Positions 34,571-45,670 are shown, counted from the stretch's first letter. The stretch: DNA of 64,000 nucleotides from Eriocheir sinensis (GCF_024679095.1 NW_026110850.1:266001-330000); one strand, 5' to 3'. The notes: generated by a model not told the origin, from the letters alone. A program made the numbers and translations.

Positions 34571-35066
34571 TAGCATTAATTAGACCATCTCGGTTATGCG
34601 GTTCAGTTATGTCCCTTTACTACAGAATGGACACCACTATGTTAGAATATGTGCAGACGAAGATGACAAGGGATTCACGAGATGGAAATATTAAATGTGC
34701 ATTCTCTGCAAAGGTGAAGGGCGCGAGGAGGTTTGTTTGAAGTTTATAAATGGATGAAGGGCTGCAGTGAGAGTGACGTCAATAATCTTCTGGTGGTGGG
34801 AGATAAGGACAGGACCCGTAGTAGTATGTTTAAGTAGGATAGATTCATAACTAACAAAGATATGGACTAGTGCTGGTTTACCAACAGTGTTGTGAATGAG
34901 TGGAACAAGCGTGACAGTCAGATTGTGAGTGCCAATTCGATAGACACCTGTAAAGAGAGGTTAGATAAATGTATAGACAGGGAAGGTGTGTGGCAAAACT
35001 TGTGGTGTAGACTTTACGGCCTCTTGCGGACTCCTCACGTTCTTTTAATCTTACGTTCTTATGCCT
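34571..35066 (+). mobile_element. Decayed 3' end of a family A-like element
   Basis: From TTAGCATTAATTAGACCATC the + strand follows the family A RT C-terminus: the region equal to LALVRPHLDYAVQF, then a WMKG block with ATGGATGAAGGGCT at 34,751 and an AATGAGTGGAACAAGCG block at 34,895. It ends with a UTR containing GGCCTCTTGCGGACTCC and a degenerate GTTCTTTTAATCTTACGTTCTTATG-type tail near 35,038-35,063. It has stops throughout and is far more diverged than A1-A3. Confidence 0.72.
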
Positions 35067-35248
35067 GTATTGCGTTTTCTCTGCACATCCCGTCCCGTTT
35101 CGCTATCGTTGCCTCTTACAATCCTTTAATACAGTCTCCGTCTCCTCTTTCCTCTTCATTTTTTTTCTTATTTTACCTGCCACTCTCCTCCTCCTTGCCT
35201 CCCCGCCTCCCCCCATCCCGTAACCTTTCCCAGCCTCTCTTCCTTTCT

Positions 35249-35655
35249 TGTTACAGTAGTTGTAATTATATCAGTGTATTATTATCATTGTTATCTATCA
35301 CCATGGATTAGGAATGCAGGTATAGTGGAAAAAAAAACACTTCAGAGAGAGATCACGCCACCTCTGTAGGAATGTCATCCGTCAGTGTTTATCGTCCGTT
35401 CGTTCTCAGTATGTATACAAAGCATTTCATCAAGCTTAGAGGTCACTTTGACGTACGTGACCAATTGTAACTTCATTATTTTCCAGCCTCAAATTCGCCA
35501 CTCCTTCCAGAGAGCTCGACTAACACAGACCTATTGGTCTCGGCTCTCTCTCCAACGCTACGCTGTATCTTTAGGTTAAGAATACATTTCACCTAGGGCA
35601 GCAAGTGTTTCCCTCACGCCCACAGCTCCTCGCAACCAAGCCTTACACCGTTACA
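35249..35655 (+). repeat. 5' LTR of the Gypsy-type element (407 bp)
   Basis: It starts TGTTACAGTAGTT and ends CACCGTTACA, matching the 3' LTR over its whole length with scattered substitutions and one ~17-bp indel near the end. A TATA-like GTATGTATACAAAG lies mid-LTR (about 35,408). Confidence 0.92.
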
Positions 35656-35676
35656 TTATTGGTGGCAGCCAGTGTC
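35656..35676 (+). promoter_or_regulatory. Candidate primer-binding site
   Basis: TTATTGGTGGCAGCCAGTG follows the 5' LTR directly, where reverse transcription of LTR elements is primed by a tRNA 3' end. The tRNA is not identified. Confidence 0.5.
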
Positions 35677-36314
35677 CCAACGTGCCATAGCCATCGCTAC
35701 CTCCTCGGTTCTACAGCTACAAAGCCACAAGAAGTCACCGAACAATCCGGGGACAGGCGTAGAGGGAAGGAAGGAGTCACGTGCAGGCCGGCAACAGGCC
35801 TCCGCGGACGACGTTGGGGGGCCACAGCTATGGGCCCCCCCGCCCGCTACAAACCAACATACAGCTACAAGCTCTCTACAGGCCAACTCCATTCGTCGGG
35901 CTACGAGCTCACTGCAAGCCACCGGTTCCGCAGCAGAAGGAGCCACACCCTCGAGCCGCCCCGAAGAGCTACAAGGAACACCGCCGCGGCATAACGGCAA
36001 CACTGCCGCTGCCAGGACCGTCGACCACACCTCCTTCGGCATCTCTCAACCAAGGGCAAGCTCGGACATCTACCGGGTGACTATAAGCAATTACCACCTC
36101 GGGCGCCGTTCCATAACCACGCCGCCCAATCTACTACCGCTGCTCCGTAACGTTCAAAATACGGAGAACACCGGAGCCGTCCTACGTCTGGTAAGGAGTT
36201 CCCGCGGCCGCCACCGAAATTCACTCAGTCAGCATATCTCCGGCAGCCATTCCACGGGGTCCGCCATCCACGCCATTAATCAACAATCAACGCGCCCCTG
36301 CCGCCAGCAGTGAT
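35672..36314 (+). pseudogene. Gag-position remnant of the LTR element
   Basis: A 213-codon Ser/Thr/Gln/Ala-rich frame (35,672-36,313) in the position of gag. It has no zinc knuckle (CCHC), no capsid motif and no protease active-site motif (DTG/DSG). A second overlapping frame (35,605-35,994) is equally featureless. The distance from the 5' LTR to the RT linker is too short for a normal gag plus protease, so an internal deletion is likely. I do not recognise a function. Confidence 0.4.
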
Positions 36315-37125
36315 GTGTGTATTAACGGAGCACCACACATTCACCGCGTGACGGTGGAGGTAACTCTTGCGACAGTCAAGGAGGGAGGTATTGCAGAGGC
36401 ATTGGTACTAAACACGTCAGCATCCGCTGTATCCTTAAAACACAGTGTTAGATTATGCCAGTGTCTCGTGTATGGGAAAAATGTAGCCCCGGAACCAGCT
36501 GAATATCCTTCAGCCCAAGTCTCAGGCATTACCTCGGCGTGTCAGGATTCTCACAAACAAGACACAGCTAATTTAGAGGCATTCCTAAAAGTTGCACACT
36601 ATTCCGAAACTAAGCCTACCTTAGTCCAGCTGCTGGAACAATAAAGGGGGACGCTTGCTCTACCAGGCGAGCCGCTTGGAGTTACGCAGTGTGCTGAACA
36701 CCACATTAAGTTAAAACCCAATACCAATCCTGTATATATAAATGCATACAAACTCCCACACAGTCAGAGGGAAGTAGTGCAGCAGCTTATATCTGATGTT
36801 AGAACAAGGTGTCATCAAAGAATCGAACTCATCGTGGAATTCACCCTTGTTTCTGGTTCCAAAGAAAGACGGTTCTTACCGTCCTGTGATTGATTTCCGG
36901 CGTGTAAACAACGCGACCGCGGATGATCATTTTCCGCTTCCCGTTCTGGGAGATCTTCTGATGTGTCTCGGTAGAGGAAATAAAGTCTTTACGAGTCTAG
37001 ACCTGGTCAATGGCTACTGGCAGCTGCCTATGGACCCCGAGTCACGTGAAGTAACGGCTTTCAGCACGCCTCATGGCCACATGAGTGGACGAGGATGCCG
37101 TTCGGGCTCAAAGGAGCTCCCTTGA
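36315..37125 (+). pseudogene. Pol: protease-RT linker and RT fingers/palm (first part)
   Basis: 36,315-36,644 encodes the linker that normally follows protease, with NTSASAVSLKHSVRL as its end block. After a frame change, 36,796-37,125 carries LEQGVIKESNSSWNSPLFLV and PKKDGSYRPVIDFRRVN (RT motifs 1-2) and motif A FTSLDLVNGYWQLPM with its catalytic aspartate. A frameshift near 37,085 separates it from the rest of the RT. The enzyme would copy the element RNA into DNA. Confidence 0.85.
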
Positions 37126-38054
37126 CCTTCCAAAGTACAATGAATAGTATTTTTGGGGACTTGCTGGGCAACTCTGTCTATGTGTATTTAGACGACATCG
37201 TCATAGCAAGTAAAGACGTGCATGCACACATGGAAACACTAAAAGCAGTCCTACACAGACTTCAAGAGGTCGGATTAAAGTTCAAACTCACCAAATGTGA
37301 ATTCTTAAAGCCTCGGATCAAGTTCTTGGGGCATGTCGTGGACGAATTCGGCATCCACACAGTGGACGACAAAATAAAAGCTATTGCCGAGCTCCCTCAA
37401 CCAACGTCTACAGACAAGGTACGGTCTTTCTTGGGAGTCGCAGGTTACTACAGGCCTTTCTTTAAGGACTTTGCAGCACGCGCGAGTCCCCTAACCCATC
37501 TATTAAAGAAAGACGTACCATTTCAGTGGCTCCCAGCTCAACAAACGAGCTTTGAGGATTTAAAGAAAGCGCTTACACAGGCTCCGGTCCTTGTCTTTCC
37601 AGATTTCAAGGACCCCTTTCAGCTTTGTACCGACGCTTCGGCTAGTGGACTAGGAGCCGCTCTTATGCAAACAGATAAGTCCGGCAAAAAGCATGTAATA
37701 GCGTTCGCCAGTAGAGTACTAACAGCTCCGTAAAAGAACTATTATGTTACCCACCTAGAGCCTCTTGCAATTCTATGGGCTTTGAAGCATTTTCCAGACA
37801 TAGTGATGGGATACAAAATTGTGGTGTATACGGACCACGCGGCCATCACTGATCTTTTTAAGGGTAAAAACCTACACGGTCGTCTGGCAAGATGGTTCTT
37901 AATGATCCAAGCATACAATCCGGAGATAAAATATATCACCGGGAAAACAAATGTGGACGCAGATGCCTTATCACGAAATATTCCAATAGGCGCGATTACT
38001 ACCCCAGAGGTCATCGACAACTTCACTTCACCTGAGCTGCACACTGCTCAGTGA
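37095..38054 (+). pseudogene. Pol: RT palm/connection and RNase H
   Basis: It begins MPFGLKGAPLTFQ (RT motif B). Catalytic YLDD lies at 37,185-37,196, followed by FLGHVVDEFGI and SFLGVAGYYRPF (thumb/connection). RNase H follows with LCTDASASGLGAAL (first Asp, about 37,627), HLEPLAILWALKHF (Glu) and VYTDHAAI (second Asp, about 37,828), ending with ADALSR. One in-frame stop (TAA at 37,731-37,733) splits RNase H; otherwise the same frame runs on to 38,054. Confidence 0.9.
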
Positions 38055-38059
38055 GACCA

Positions 38060-39000
38060 CCCACTGTGGAAGAGGTTAATTTACGCCCTAGAGTCGGGAG
38101 ACGAAACAAACCTTCCAGAATTGCCAGTTCCTTTTTCACAATTTTTCCTATCAGAGGACAACCTCCTTTGTAGGTCATGACCAACCAAACCAGTACCTAT
38201 AGAACAACTGGTCATCCCAGACAAATACGTCCCCGTGACGCTTACGCTGGTCCATGACACACCCATTGCGGGTCACCCAGGAAGGGACAAGACACTATCT
38301 GTCACCAGACAGAAATACTACTGGCCCACATTACGGGTTGATGTAGAAAAACATGTCGCACAATGCGTCGTTTGTGCTAAGCACAAGGGGTCCGTAAAAG
38401 GGCCAGCAACTAAGTTGCAATACCCAGTACCAGAGGCGCCATGGGATGTTGTTAATATATGTAGACTTATTACAGCTCCCCCTGAGCCAGCATGGTTCGC
38501 GCTACTTATTAGTGTGCGTCGACCAGTTCTCTAGGTTTCTAGTTCTAGCGCCTCTCAAGGACAAGACAGCCACACGCGTGGCGCATGCCCTCGTGACTCA
38601 CGTGTTGTGTCCCCATTCGTCTCCTCGAATTCTTTTGAGTGACAATGGCACCGAGTTTAGAAACACGGTATTGGACGAAATATGCACTCAGTTTAACATC
38701 AAGCAATCCTTCATCACAGCTTACCACCCAGTTGCTAATGGGTTGGCGGAGAGGGCTAATCGAAAAATCTTACAGGTCCTCAGACCTATCGTGAACGATC
38801 TCCACGATAACTGGGAGGATTGGCTATCGCAAATAGCCGCTTCCATAAATACGTCGGTAAACGACTCTACGGGAAAATCTCCCTACTACATCCTATATGG
38901 GGTGGAGAAACGTCTTCCGTACGACCTCCTAACAAAACCACACCAACCTTTCTATAACACTGATAAGTACGCGCAACAACAGATGCATATTTTTTTCTAA
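38060..39000 (+). pseudogene. Pol: integrase, zinc-binding and catalytic domains
   Basis: The N-terminal zinc-binding domain shows LVHDTPIAGHPG (two His) and CVVCAKHKG (two Cys) within 38,235-38,400. After a frame change near 38,450-38,530 the catalytic core runs from 38,446: first Asp in YVDLL (38,464), second in LLSDNGTEF (38,641), Glu in GLAERANR (38,749). The last two are separated by 35 residues, as is canonical. The core ends prematurely at 39,000. The enzyme would insert the DNA copy into the genome. Confidence 0.9.
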
Positions 39001-39361
39001 GATACACTCAGAGGTTAGGAGTACGTTAAAAGCTACAAAGGTTGAAATGATGTCAAAACAACACAAACAGGCCGTCCCGGTGGAAATAAAAGAGGGTGAC
39101 ACAGTCATGATTAAGCAAGCGGAAAGGAGTTCGAAGCTGGGGGCTAAATTTGTGGGTCCTTACCGAGTTGTTCGGAATGTCAGGGGATATAGGTTCGAGG
39201 TTCTCGAGTCGAATAGTGGAGTCAGTCTAGAAGTTCACAGTGATCGTCTGAAAGTAATTTCCTCACCCTTGGACCTTGATATTGGTAATTCCCCCTCAGA
39301 GTCAAATGTTCAACAAGATAATCCCAACACCCATAGCTATAACTTGAGACCACGGGTTTAA
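39001..39361 (+). pseudogene. Pol: integrase C-terminal GPY/F module
   Basis: The frame 39,047-39,361 carries KFVGPYRVV followed by FEVLES and VHSDRLKV, which is the GPY/F module at the integrase end of Gypsy-group elements and gammaretroviruses. It lies in a different frame from the catalytic core, so a frameshift exists near 39,000. It ends with YNLRPRV just before env. Confidence 0.85.
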
Positions 39362-39391
39362 ATACTTCACTCCCACCACTTTCAGATCATT

Positions 39392-41086
39392 ATGTTGCGT
39401 TTTCTGATCATCTTTTTGTACCTCGGCTCCCTACTTGCAACGACACCCATCCACCTGAAGCCTGGCTCCCTCCCGGCACACATAGGGGAGGTCTTCCTCA
39501 TAGAAGATGTGCTCCTCTTGAAATATCCATATGCTTCCTTGACCAACACCACTGACACAATCAGGATAGTCTCAGAATAACTACTCGGCATGGCAGACGC
39601 CATACGGGCAACCAAGGCTAGGGAATCAGAGGCACCTTCTAGTACTAACTCTCTGGATCTATTTCAACTTCTGGAGGATAGGATTCTGTTCTTACGGGGA
39701 AAGGTTGATGAAGTACACAGAGACTATAGTTTTCACTCAGTTCACTCTCGGGTAAAGAGGGGGTTGCTCAACATCATTGGGTCCGCCTCAAAGCTCCTTT
39801 TCGGGACGGCAACCGACGAGGACGTTTGCGATTTGCGAGACCACTACAATCGTGTACTTTCTTTTGCTGCCCGAAATCGCAGGGTCATCAACGACAATTG
39901 TAGAAAACTTGCGCGATTGCATACTCACATTGAGGAACTGCTAGAGCAAACGAATAAGATGGCAGAGGTTGTCAACTTAGTTGTCAAACAAACAGACCAG
40001 GTGAATCAGTTTCTCCTCCTAGATCAGGCCTTGCATGTACTGGAAAACGTCATTAACTCTGTCGCAACGGCGAGTCAGCAGGTTATTAGCAACGTGGTAG
40101 ATGCGGCGCACGGTAGAGTCACACCTGCCTTGTTCCCTCTACACGATTTGAGAACGACTATCCATATCAGGTATCAAAATTATAGTCTCAAGCCATTCTA
40201 CAACACAGACATGAGTCAATATTTTTACCCCTTGATTGAGTCCAGCCTCACGCCCGATGCCATAATCATTCATGTTCCGTTTCAGACGGCGGACGTATTT
40301 GAGGCCCATGAAATTGTTCCATTACCTTTCTCCGCTAAGGACAGTGTGTTAGCCCTGGACACGTCCCCGTTTCTTGTCTTAATCGCGAAGGATTTCGCTC
40401 TGTATTCAACGGGTAGCTACTCACTCTTGCAATATTGCAAGGAGACAGTCTTCAGGCGATTCTGTTGCTCTGCGTCTCTTTTTGACTTCCTACCGGTTCG
40501 GGGAGGAGTGTGCGAGATCACCCTCACCCGGATGAACGATTCTGACACTCTTTCCCTGTGCCCTTACAAGCAACTACCCCCAACACCTGTTTACCATAAG
40601 AACTTTCATGGTCTACATTATTTATATTTTCCTCAGTCCTTCTATGTATCAGTAATCTGCCCGGAGGGTACCACTTATCAACGGGTAATTAGTCACTATG
40701 CCATAGCGGAAGCATGCTATATCCGCTCCACTAACATAACAACGTACCCATCCCGGATCCGTTAGGTTTTCACTGCAAATATTTCCCATCGAGTGTTTCC
40801 TCTGCGGTCTCTCGATAACATTCACTTCTCCAACATCTCTTATGTGACTAATTCCCTTAATTCATTGTCTTTTGCAAACGAAACAGAGTTTGCAGAAACT
40901 CTGGAGGAAACGCTGCCTGAATACGTGCACCTTACCTACTTGCACCCTGGAATTTGTGTACCAATATTTCTGATGTTCGTCAGTCTCGTCGTCGTGTGCG
41001 ACCTTCTTAGGAGGAACTCTGTCCTGCACGATTATTTGGTTGTTCAAACGAGGCGACAGGATGCAGGGAAGCCACTGGCTAGGTGA
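39392..41086 (+). pseudogene. Envelope-like fusion glycoprotein gene of the LTR element
   Basis: One frame spans ~565 codons, broken by two in-frame stops (TAA 39,578-39,580 and TAG 40,763-40,765). The start encodes a hydrophobic signal-peptide-like segment (FLIIFLYLGSLLA). A furin-type site RVKR lies at 39,749-39,760, followed at once by a hydrophobic glycine-containing stretch like the fusion peptide of baculovirus F/errantivirus Env proteins. A long, partly helical ectodomain with Cys residues follows, and near the end a transmembrane segment (CVPIFLMFVSLVVVC, about 40,954-40,998) with a short basic tail. Such proteins mediate membrane fusion; this copy is broken. Confidence 0.78.
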
Positions 41087-41492
41087 CTTTTTTTCTCACG
41101 CAAAAAAAAAAGGCAAGAAATGTGTCATTCTCCTGCTCCTGTACCTTGACATTGTCCTATGTTCCCACCTTTTGTTATTTTTATTATTATTATTTTTTTT
41201 TGGAAGCTGGATGAGCATTTCATGTTCTGTAACTATGCCACTTGTTAACTACAGATACTTGTGTCTTTATGTTTATCCATTGAGAGATTATTTCTATGAT
41301 TTATGTCGCACCCGCTGGTGTTACCTCTCATTATTTATATCATTACTACACGAATATTCCTGCTTAGCCATTGTTTTAATATACTTGTGCCATAAGCAGT
41401 CTGCTCAACATGTTCACACTATGTCGGGTCAACTACTAAATATTTTTTTTTGGATGTCGCGAGGTCGCGATTAATGGTAAGTGACCGAGCAG
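41087..41492 (+). other. 3' untranslated interior of the LTR element
   Basis: AT-rich, with a T-run. An open frame (41,040-41,474) overlaps the env end in another frame and is not supported as a gene. No clear polypurine tract precedes the 3' LTR; the last bases read GGTAAGTGACCGAGCAG. Confidence 0.55.
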
Positions 41493-41910
41493 TGTTGTAG
41501 TAGTTTTAATTTTATCAGTGTATTATTATTATCATTATACATTATCATGGATTAGGATGCAGGTATAGTGGAAAAAACCCACTTCAGAGAGAGATCACGC
41601 CACCTCTGTAGGAATGTCATCCGTCAGTGTTTATCGTCCGTTCGTTCTCAGTATGTATACAAAGCATTTCATGAAGCTTAGAGGTCACCTTGACGTACGT
41701 GACCAATTGTAACTTCATTATTTTCCAACCTCAAATTTGCCACTCCTTCCAGAGAGCTCGACTGACACAGACCTGTTGGTTTCGGCTCTCTCTCCAACGC
41801 TCGCTGTATTTTTAGGTTAAGAATACATTTCACCTGAGGCAGCAAGTGTTTCCCTCACGCCCACCAAAGCCCTGTCTGAGCTCCCCACAACCAAACCTTA
41901 CACCGTTACA
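41493..41910 (+). repeat. 3' LTR of the Gypsy-type element (418 bp)
   Basis: It starts TGTTGTAGTAGTT and ends CACCGTTACA. Compared with the 5' LTR it has a CAAAGCCCTGTCTGAG-type extra block near the end and several substitutions, indicating some age. Confidence 0.92.
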
Positions 41911-42870
41911 GTTTCCAGTTGAGATTTTGAGTTAAGGATAGAACGAGGATGTTTAGTGTTGAGGAAGGTGATAGCTGAGTGTTGTCAAAGAACAGGGGAT
42001 AGTTGTTTGGAAGATTGTGTCGAATGGATAGGTGGAGAAACTGTGTTTTTGAGGCGTTGAAGGACACCAGGTTCCTCTTGCCCCAATCGGAAATAATAGT
42101 AAGGTCTGAGGCTAAGCGTTCTGTTGCCTCCAGCCTTGAATCGTTAAGATCCTGTAGGGTGGGTCTTCTATTAAAAGAAGTTGAGTAATGCAGAGTGTAA
42201 TCATCGGCGTAGGAATGGATAGGACAGTTCGTTTTGGAAAGAAGATCATCAATGAACAACAGAAAGAGAGTGGGAGATAGGACAGAACCCTGTGGGACAC
42301 CACTGTTAATAGGTTTAGGGGAAGAAGAGTGACCGTCTACCACGGCAGAAATAGAACGGTCAGAAAGGAAACTGGAGATAAAGGTACAGAGAGAAGGATA
42401 TAAACCGTAGGAGGGTAGTTTGGAAAGCAAAGATTTGTGCCAGACCCTATCAAAAGCTTTTGATATGTCCAGCGCAATAGCAAAGGTTTCACCGAAACGG
42501 CTAAGAGAGGATGACCAAGAGTCAGTTAAGAAGGCTAGGAGATGACCAGTAGAACGCCCCTTGCGGAACCCATACTGGTGATCAGATAGAAGGTCAGAAG
42601 TGGAAAGGTGCTTTTGAATCCTCCGGTTAAGGATTGATTCAAAAGCTTTAGATAGACAAGAAAGTAAAGCTATAGGACGGTAGTTTGAGGACTTGGAGCG
42701 GTCACCCTTCTTAGGCACAGGCTGTATGAAGGCATACTTCCAGCAGGAAGGAAAGGTAGAAGTTGACAGGCAGAGGCGAAAGAGTTTGACCAGGCAGGGT
42801 GACAGCACGGAGGCACAGTCTTTAAGGACAATAGGAGGCACTCCATCAGTCCCTGCTTTCCAGTATTTGT
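41911..42870 (-). pseudogene. RT of non-LTR family E, cut by the LTR element
   Basis: A long open minus-strand frame (from 42,841) encodes an RT. It shows PVPKKGDRSKSSNYRPIALL, YGFRKGRSTGHLLAFL, motif A ALDISKAFDRVWH (Asp at residue 125), motif B SGVPQGSVLSPTLF, catalytic YADD (residues 211-214) and a block ending NLNWKL. The frame stops three codons into the LTR, so coding sequence runs flush to 41,911. It is also 5' truncated near 42,865. I recall this family as common in decapod genomes. The thumb and C-terminus are missing. Confidence 0.9.
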
Positions 42871-43354
42871 TTTCCAGTCTGTAAACATTTTTTTTCTTTT
42901 TTATCGCTTTTTATCCATGTCCCAAAAACTCTTTATTTGTATGTATGTCCTTCGATTTTTATTTTGTTACTTTTTTGTTCTTTTAATTTCATGTGTAGTT
43001 TTGCTTTGAAGTTTTTCGTCCTTATTTTTCCTTATAAAAATCTTTGCTGCGCGTTTTTTCTTTACATTTTCAGTCTCGTCGATATTTTCGTGGCGGACGT
43101 TCAAGTCTCGGCAACTTTATTCATTACTCGCATTTTTATTTCATTTTCGCTTTTTACGCTGAAAACTTTCTTCCCCATTCACACACATTAAACTTTCCTC
43201 CGAGGCTTTTGTTTCCTGTTATTTTTTTTCCTTGCGTATCACTTTTTCCTTCCTTTTTTTTTAATCACTTTTCAATGTTCTTGATTCGCTTTGTCTTTTT
43301 CTTCTTGTTTTCTCCACTTTATACCTTCCAGATTCGTGTCTGCTTTCGTATATC
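42871..43354 (+). other. T-rich asymmetric DNA
   Basis: T/C-rich + strand with no gene, leading into the (GT)n tract. Confidence 0.6.

Positions 43355-43419
<65 letters not shown>
43355..43419 (+). repeat. (GT)n microsatellite
   Basis: About 32 perfect GT repeats. Confidence 0.98.
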
Positions 43420-43420
<1 letters not shown>

Positions 43421-44022
43421 TTTCTCTCCTTTTTCTTTTTAACATCCATTTCCATCCTGATATTCGCCTGTCTCCCCGTGTCATTTAATCACTTTATTCC
43501 TTATTTTTAGCATATTTAGTTTTCTTATTTTATCCTTTTATTTTTATTTTTTTAAATCTAGTCTCCGTAACTTCTCTCATACTTTACTTTAATATTGGAT
43601 TTTCCCTTTATATTTAATTGTCTTACCTTTGCCGTGTTTTCTCTTATTCCCTTACTCTCCTCAATTTTTTAATTTATCTTTGTTTCTCCTCTGTTTTCAA
43701 TCATGTATTTTCCTCTTTCACTAATTTTCACGTTTCTTCTTTTGGTCGCTTCCCATTTTCCTTCATATTTTTTATTGTTAACTTTCCTTAACTGTTCTCC
43801 CACTTTTTCCCTCAGTTTTCCATCACATTCTCCATTTATCTTCGTTTTCCCTCAATTTTCCATCTCTTGTTTTCCTTTCTCGGCTGTTTTCTCCTCGCGG
43901 TTGCTTCCCTTTTTCTCCTCGCGTGGCACCTTCGGCTTGACCCTGCTGCTGCCAGTGCCAAGGTGCCTTAACGACCCCCTGACGACCACCATAATAACCA
44001 TCACTAGCCCCCTTCAGCAGCA
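43420..44022 (+). other. T-rich asymmetric DNA, no gene
   Basis: Continuation of the T/C-rich stretch to about 43,920, then mixed DNA with CAC/ACC words up to the trinucleotide array. Confidence 0.6.
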
Positions 44023-44034
44023 GTAGTATTAGTA

Positions 44035-44086
<52 letters not shown>

Positions 44087-44113
44087 CAACAGTAGTGGTA
44101 TTATTATTATTAC

Positions 44114-44173
<60 letters not shown>

Positions 44174-44178
44174 TATTA

Positions 44179-44272
<94 letters not shown>

Positions 44273-44418
44273 AGTAGTAATAGTAGTAGTAGTAGCAGTA
44301 GTAGTAGTTGTAGTAGCAGTAGTAGTAGTAGTAGTAGTAGTGGTAGCAGTAGTAGTAGTACTTGTAGTAGTAGTATAGTATTATTATTATTAGTTGTTGT
44401 TGTTCTTTTTGTTGTAGC
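44023..44418 (+). repeat. Compound (TAG)n-(TTA)n-(TAG)n array, ~390 bp
   Basis: (TAG/GTA)n at 44,026-44,096, (TTA)n with few CTA/GTT interruptions at 44,097-44,270, then (TAG)n with CAG/TGG variants at 44,271-44,380 and a short (TTA)(GTT) end. Poly-Leu and poly-Asn frames across it are artefacts. Confidence 0.97.
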
Positions 44419-45248
44419 AGCAGAAAGTGTTTCGGCAAAAATTCCACAAGACTGTCAGTAACTTTCCAATGTTTGCAAGTGTTTGCGGTGCGTTATTAGC
44501 GAGTGCCGCGAAACATTTTGTGGACACAGCCAGCCATATATTTGCATTACCTGGCGGGTCCCGTGATGGACAATGCGGACACCGCCGGGCGTCAGCACGC
44601 GCCATAACCCATGAAAAAATGAAAGAGAATGAGTAAATAAGGAAGTGTGTGTCTTGGGAGCCATGAAAACGTGAATGTATGGCGCAGTGCTCACCGGCAG
44701 GACACGGCCAGCGTGCCCACTTATATTCTCTATAATTTCTCTCATACTTTTCAATAACATTGAATGAATAATGTGACATGTTATTATAAATTATTCAAGC
44801 TTTCGCTTAAATCACATTTTATTTATAATCTAGTTATACCGTCGTGTTCAGGGAACTTCTCTTTATAGGATAATTTGGTTTATTTCAGTGCTGGTTCAAG
44901 AACTCCCGCAAGTAGCAAAGATATGTAAAAAGTGTTACACACATTTCAAGGCTTCTCTTTCACCTTAACACGTCATAAGTTATATTTTAACTTTTCCTCA
45001 CACTCTGATTCAGTTATCAGTTTTTCCATAAACCTTTTTTCTTTCCTCTCACTTTCCTCCCCTTGAATCTTCTGGCTTTCTCTCCTCTCCTTCCCATCAC
45101 CACAACCCTTTATCTTCTCTCCCTCTTCTCCCTCCCATTGAATCCTCTTTCTATCCGCCCTCCACCATTAGCACCCACATAAAACATCATCTGCATAAAA
45201 ACACCAACAACACCCACTACTGCTTTCACTTCTTCCTCTTCGTTCATT
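44419..45248. other. No recognised gene
   Basis: Mixed DNA. Overlapping short frames on both strands (e.g. 44,427-44,636 +) have no family similarity. Confidence 0.4.
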
Positions 45249-45281
<33 letters not shown>

Positions 45282-45306
45282 TTACTGTTACATACTACTA
45301 CTACTG
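45249..45306 (+). repeat. (TAC)n array with TGTTAC variant
   Basis: CTACTACTAC repeats with an ACTATTACTGTTACATAC interruption, the same TGTTAC variant seen in the arrays at 52.3, 57.3 and 58.7 kb. Confidence 0.93.
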
Positions 45307-45419
45307 GGAGACGAGACAAAGAGCGTCCATTCACCGCCCATAAATGAAAGTTGGAGGTAATAAAGAGAAACATTTTCCGATCAATGGTAGATTAAAAAGT
45401 ATTGATTGATCTGAACTCT

Positions 45420-45670
45420 GTGCGTGAGTGAATGAGTGAGTGAATGAGTGAGTGAGTGAGTGATAATAAATGTTGTGTGAGAGGATTACATACATTGATG
45501 GATACACAGATGGAAAGAAATATAAATATGCAGATGGGTAGGTAAAGTAGATGTTTGAATAGAAAGGTTTATATACAGATGGATAAATAAATGAATATTA
45601 GAAAGACATACAGACAAATAGACATACTAACAAGCAGACAGATAGGCACAGAAGAACAAATATGATTGAT
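45420..45670 (+). repeat. (GAGT)n and degenerate GATA/ACAG-type tetranucleotides
   Basis: GAGTGAATGAGTGAGTGAG at 45,426-45,463, then loosely repeated AGATGGATA and ATACAGACA words to about 45,670. Confidence 0.75.

Larger units (their letters stand above)
35249..41910 (+). mobile_element. Env-bearing Ty3/Gypsy-type LTR element (endogenous retrovirus-like)
   Basis: Two LTRs (35,249-35,655 and 41,493-41,910) bracket a ~5.8-kb interior with, in order, a gag-position remnant, pol (RT, RNase H, integrase with GPY/F end) and an envelope-like gene. The RT YLDD, the H-H-C-C and D-D35-E integrase and the furin-cleaved env recall insect errantiviruses (Metaviridae). Gag and protease are not recognisable, pol has frameshifts and stops, and env has two in-frame stops, so the copy is defective. 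No target-site duplication is visible. Confidence 0.9.

Noticed and set aside
41040..41474. Accessory gene after env in the LTR element
   Set aside because: It overlaps the env end in another frame, is T-rich and hydrophobic by composition, and reaches the LTR without motifs.
41911..42870. LTR insertion with a simple target duplication in the family E RT
   Set aside because: The remainder of the RT is not found beyond the left LTR and no 4-6 bp duplication flanks the element.
44004..44447. Long poly-Asn/poly-Leu frames over the trinucleotide arrays
   Set aside because: They are direct translations of TAG/TTA repeats. The same holds for poly-Tyr/Thr/Ser/Val frames at 52.2, 57.3, 58.8 and 61.6-62.3 kb and poly-Ile/Asn at 56.4 and 60.4 kb.
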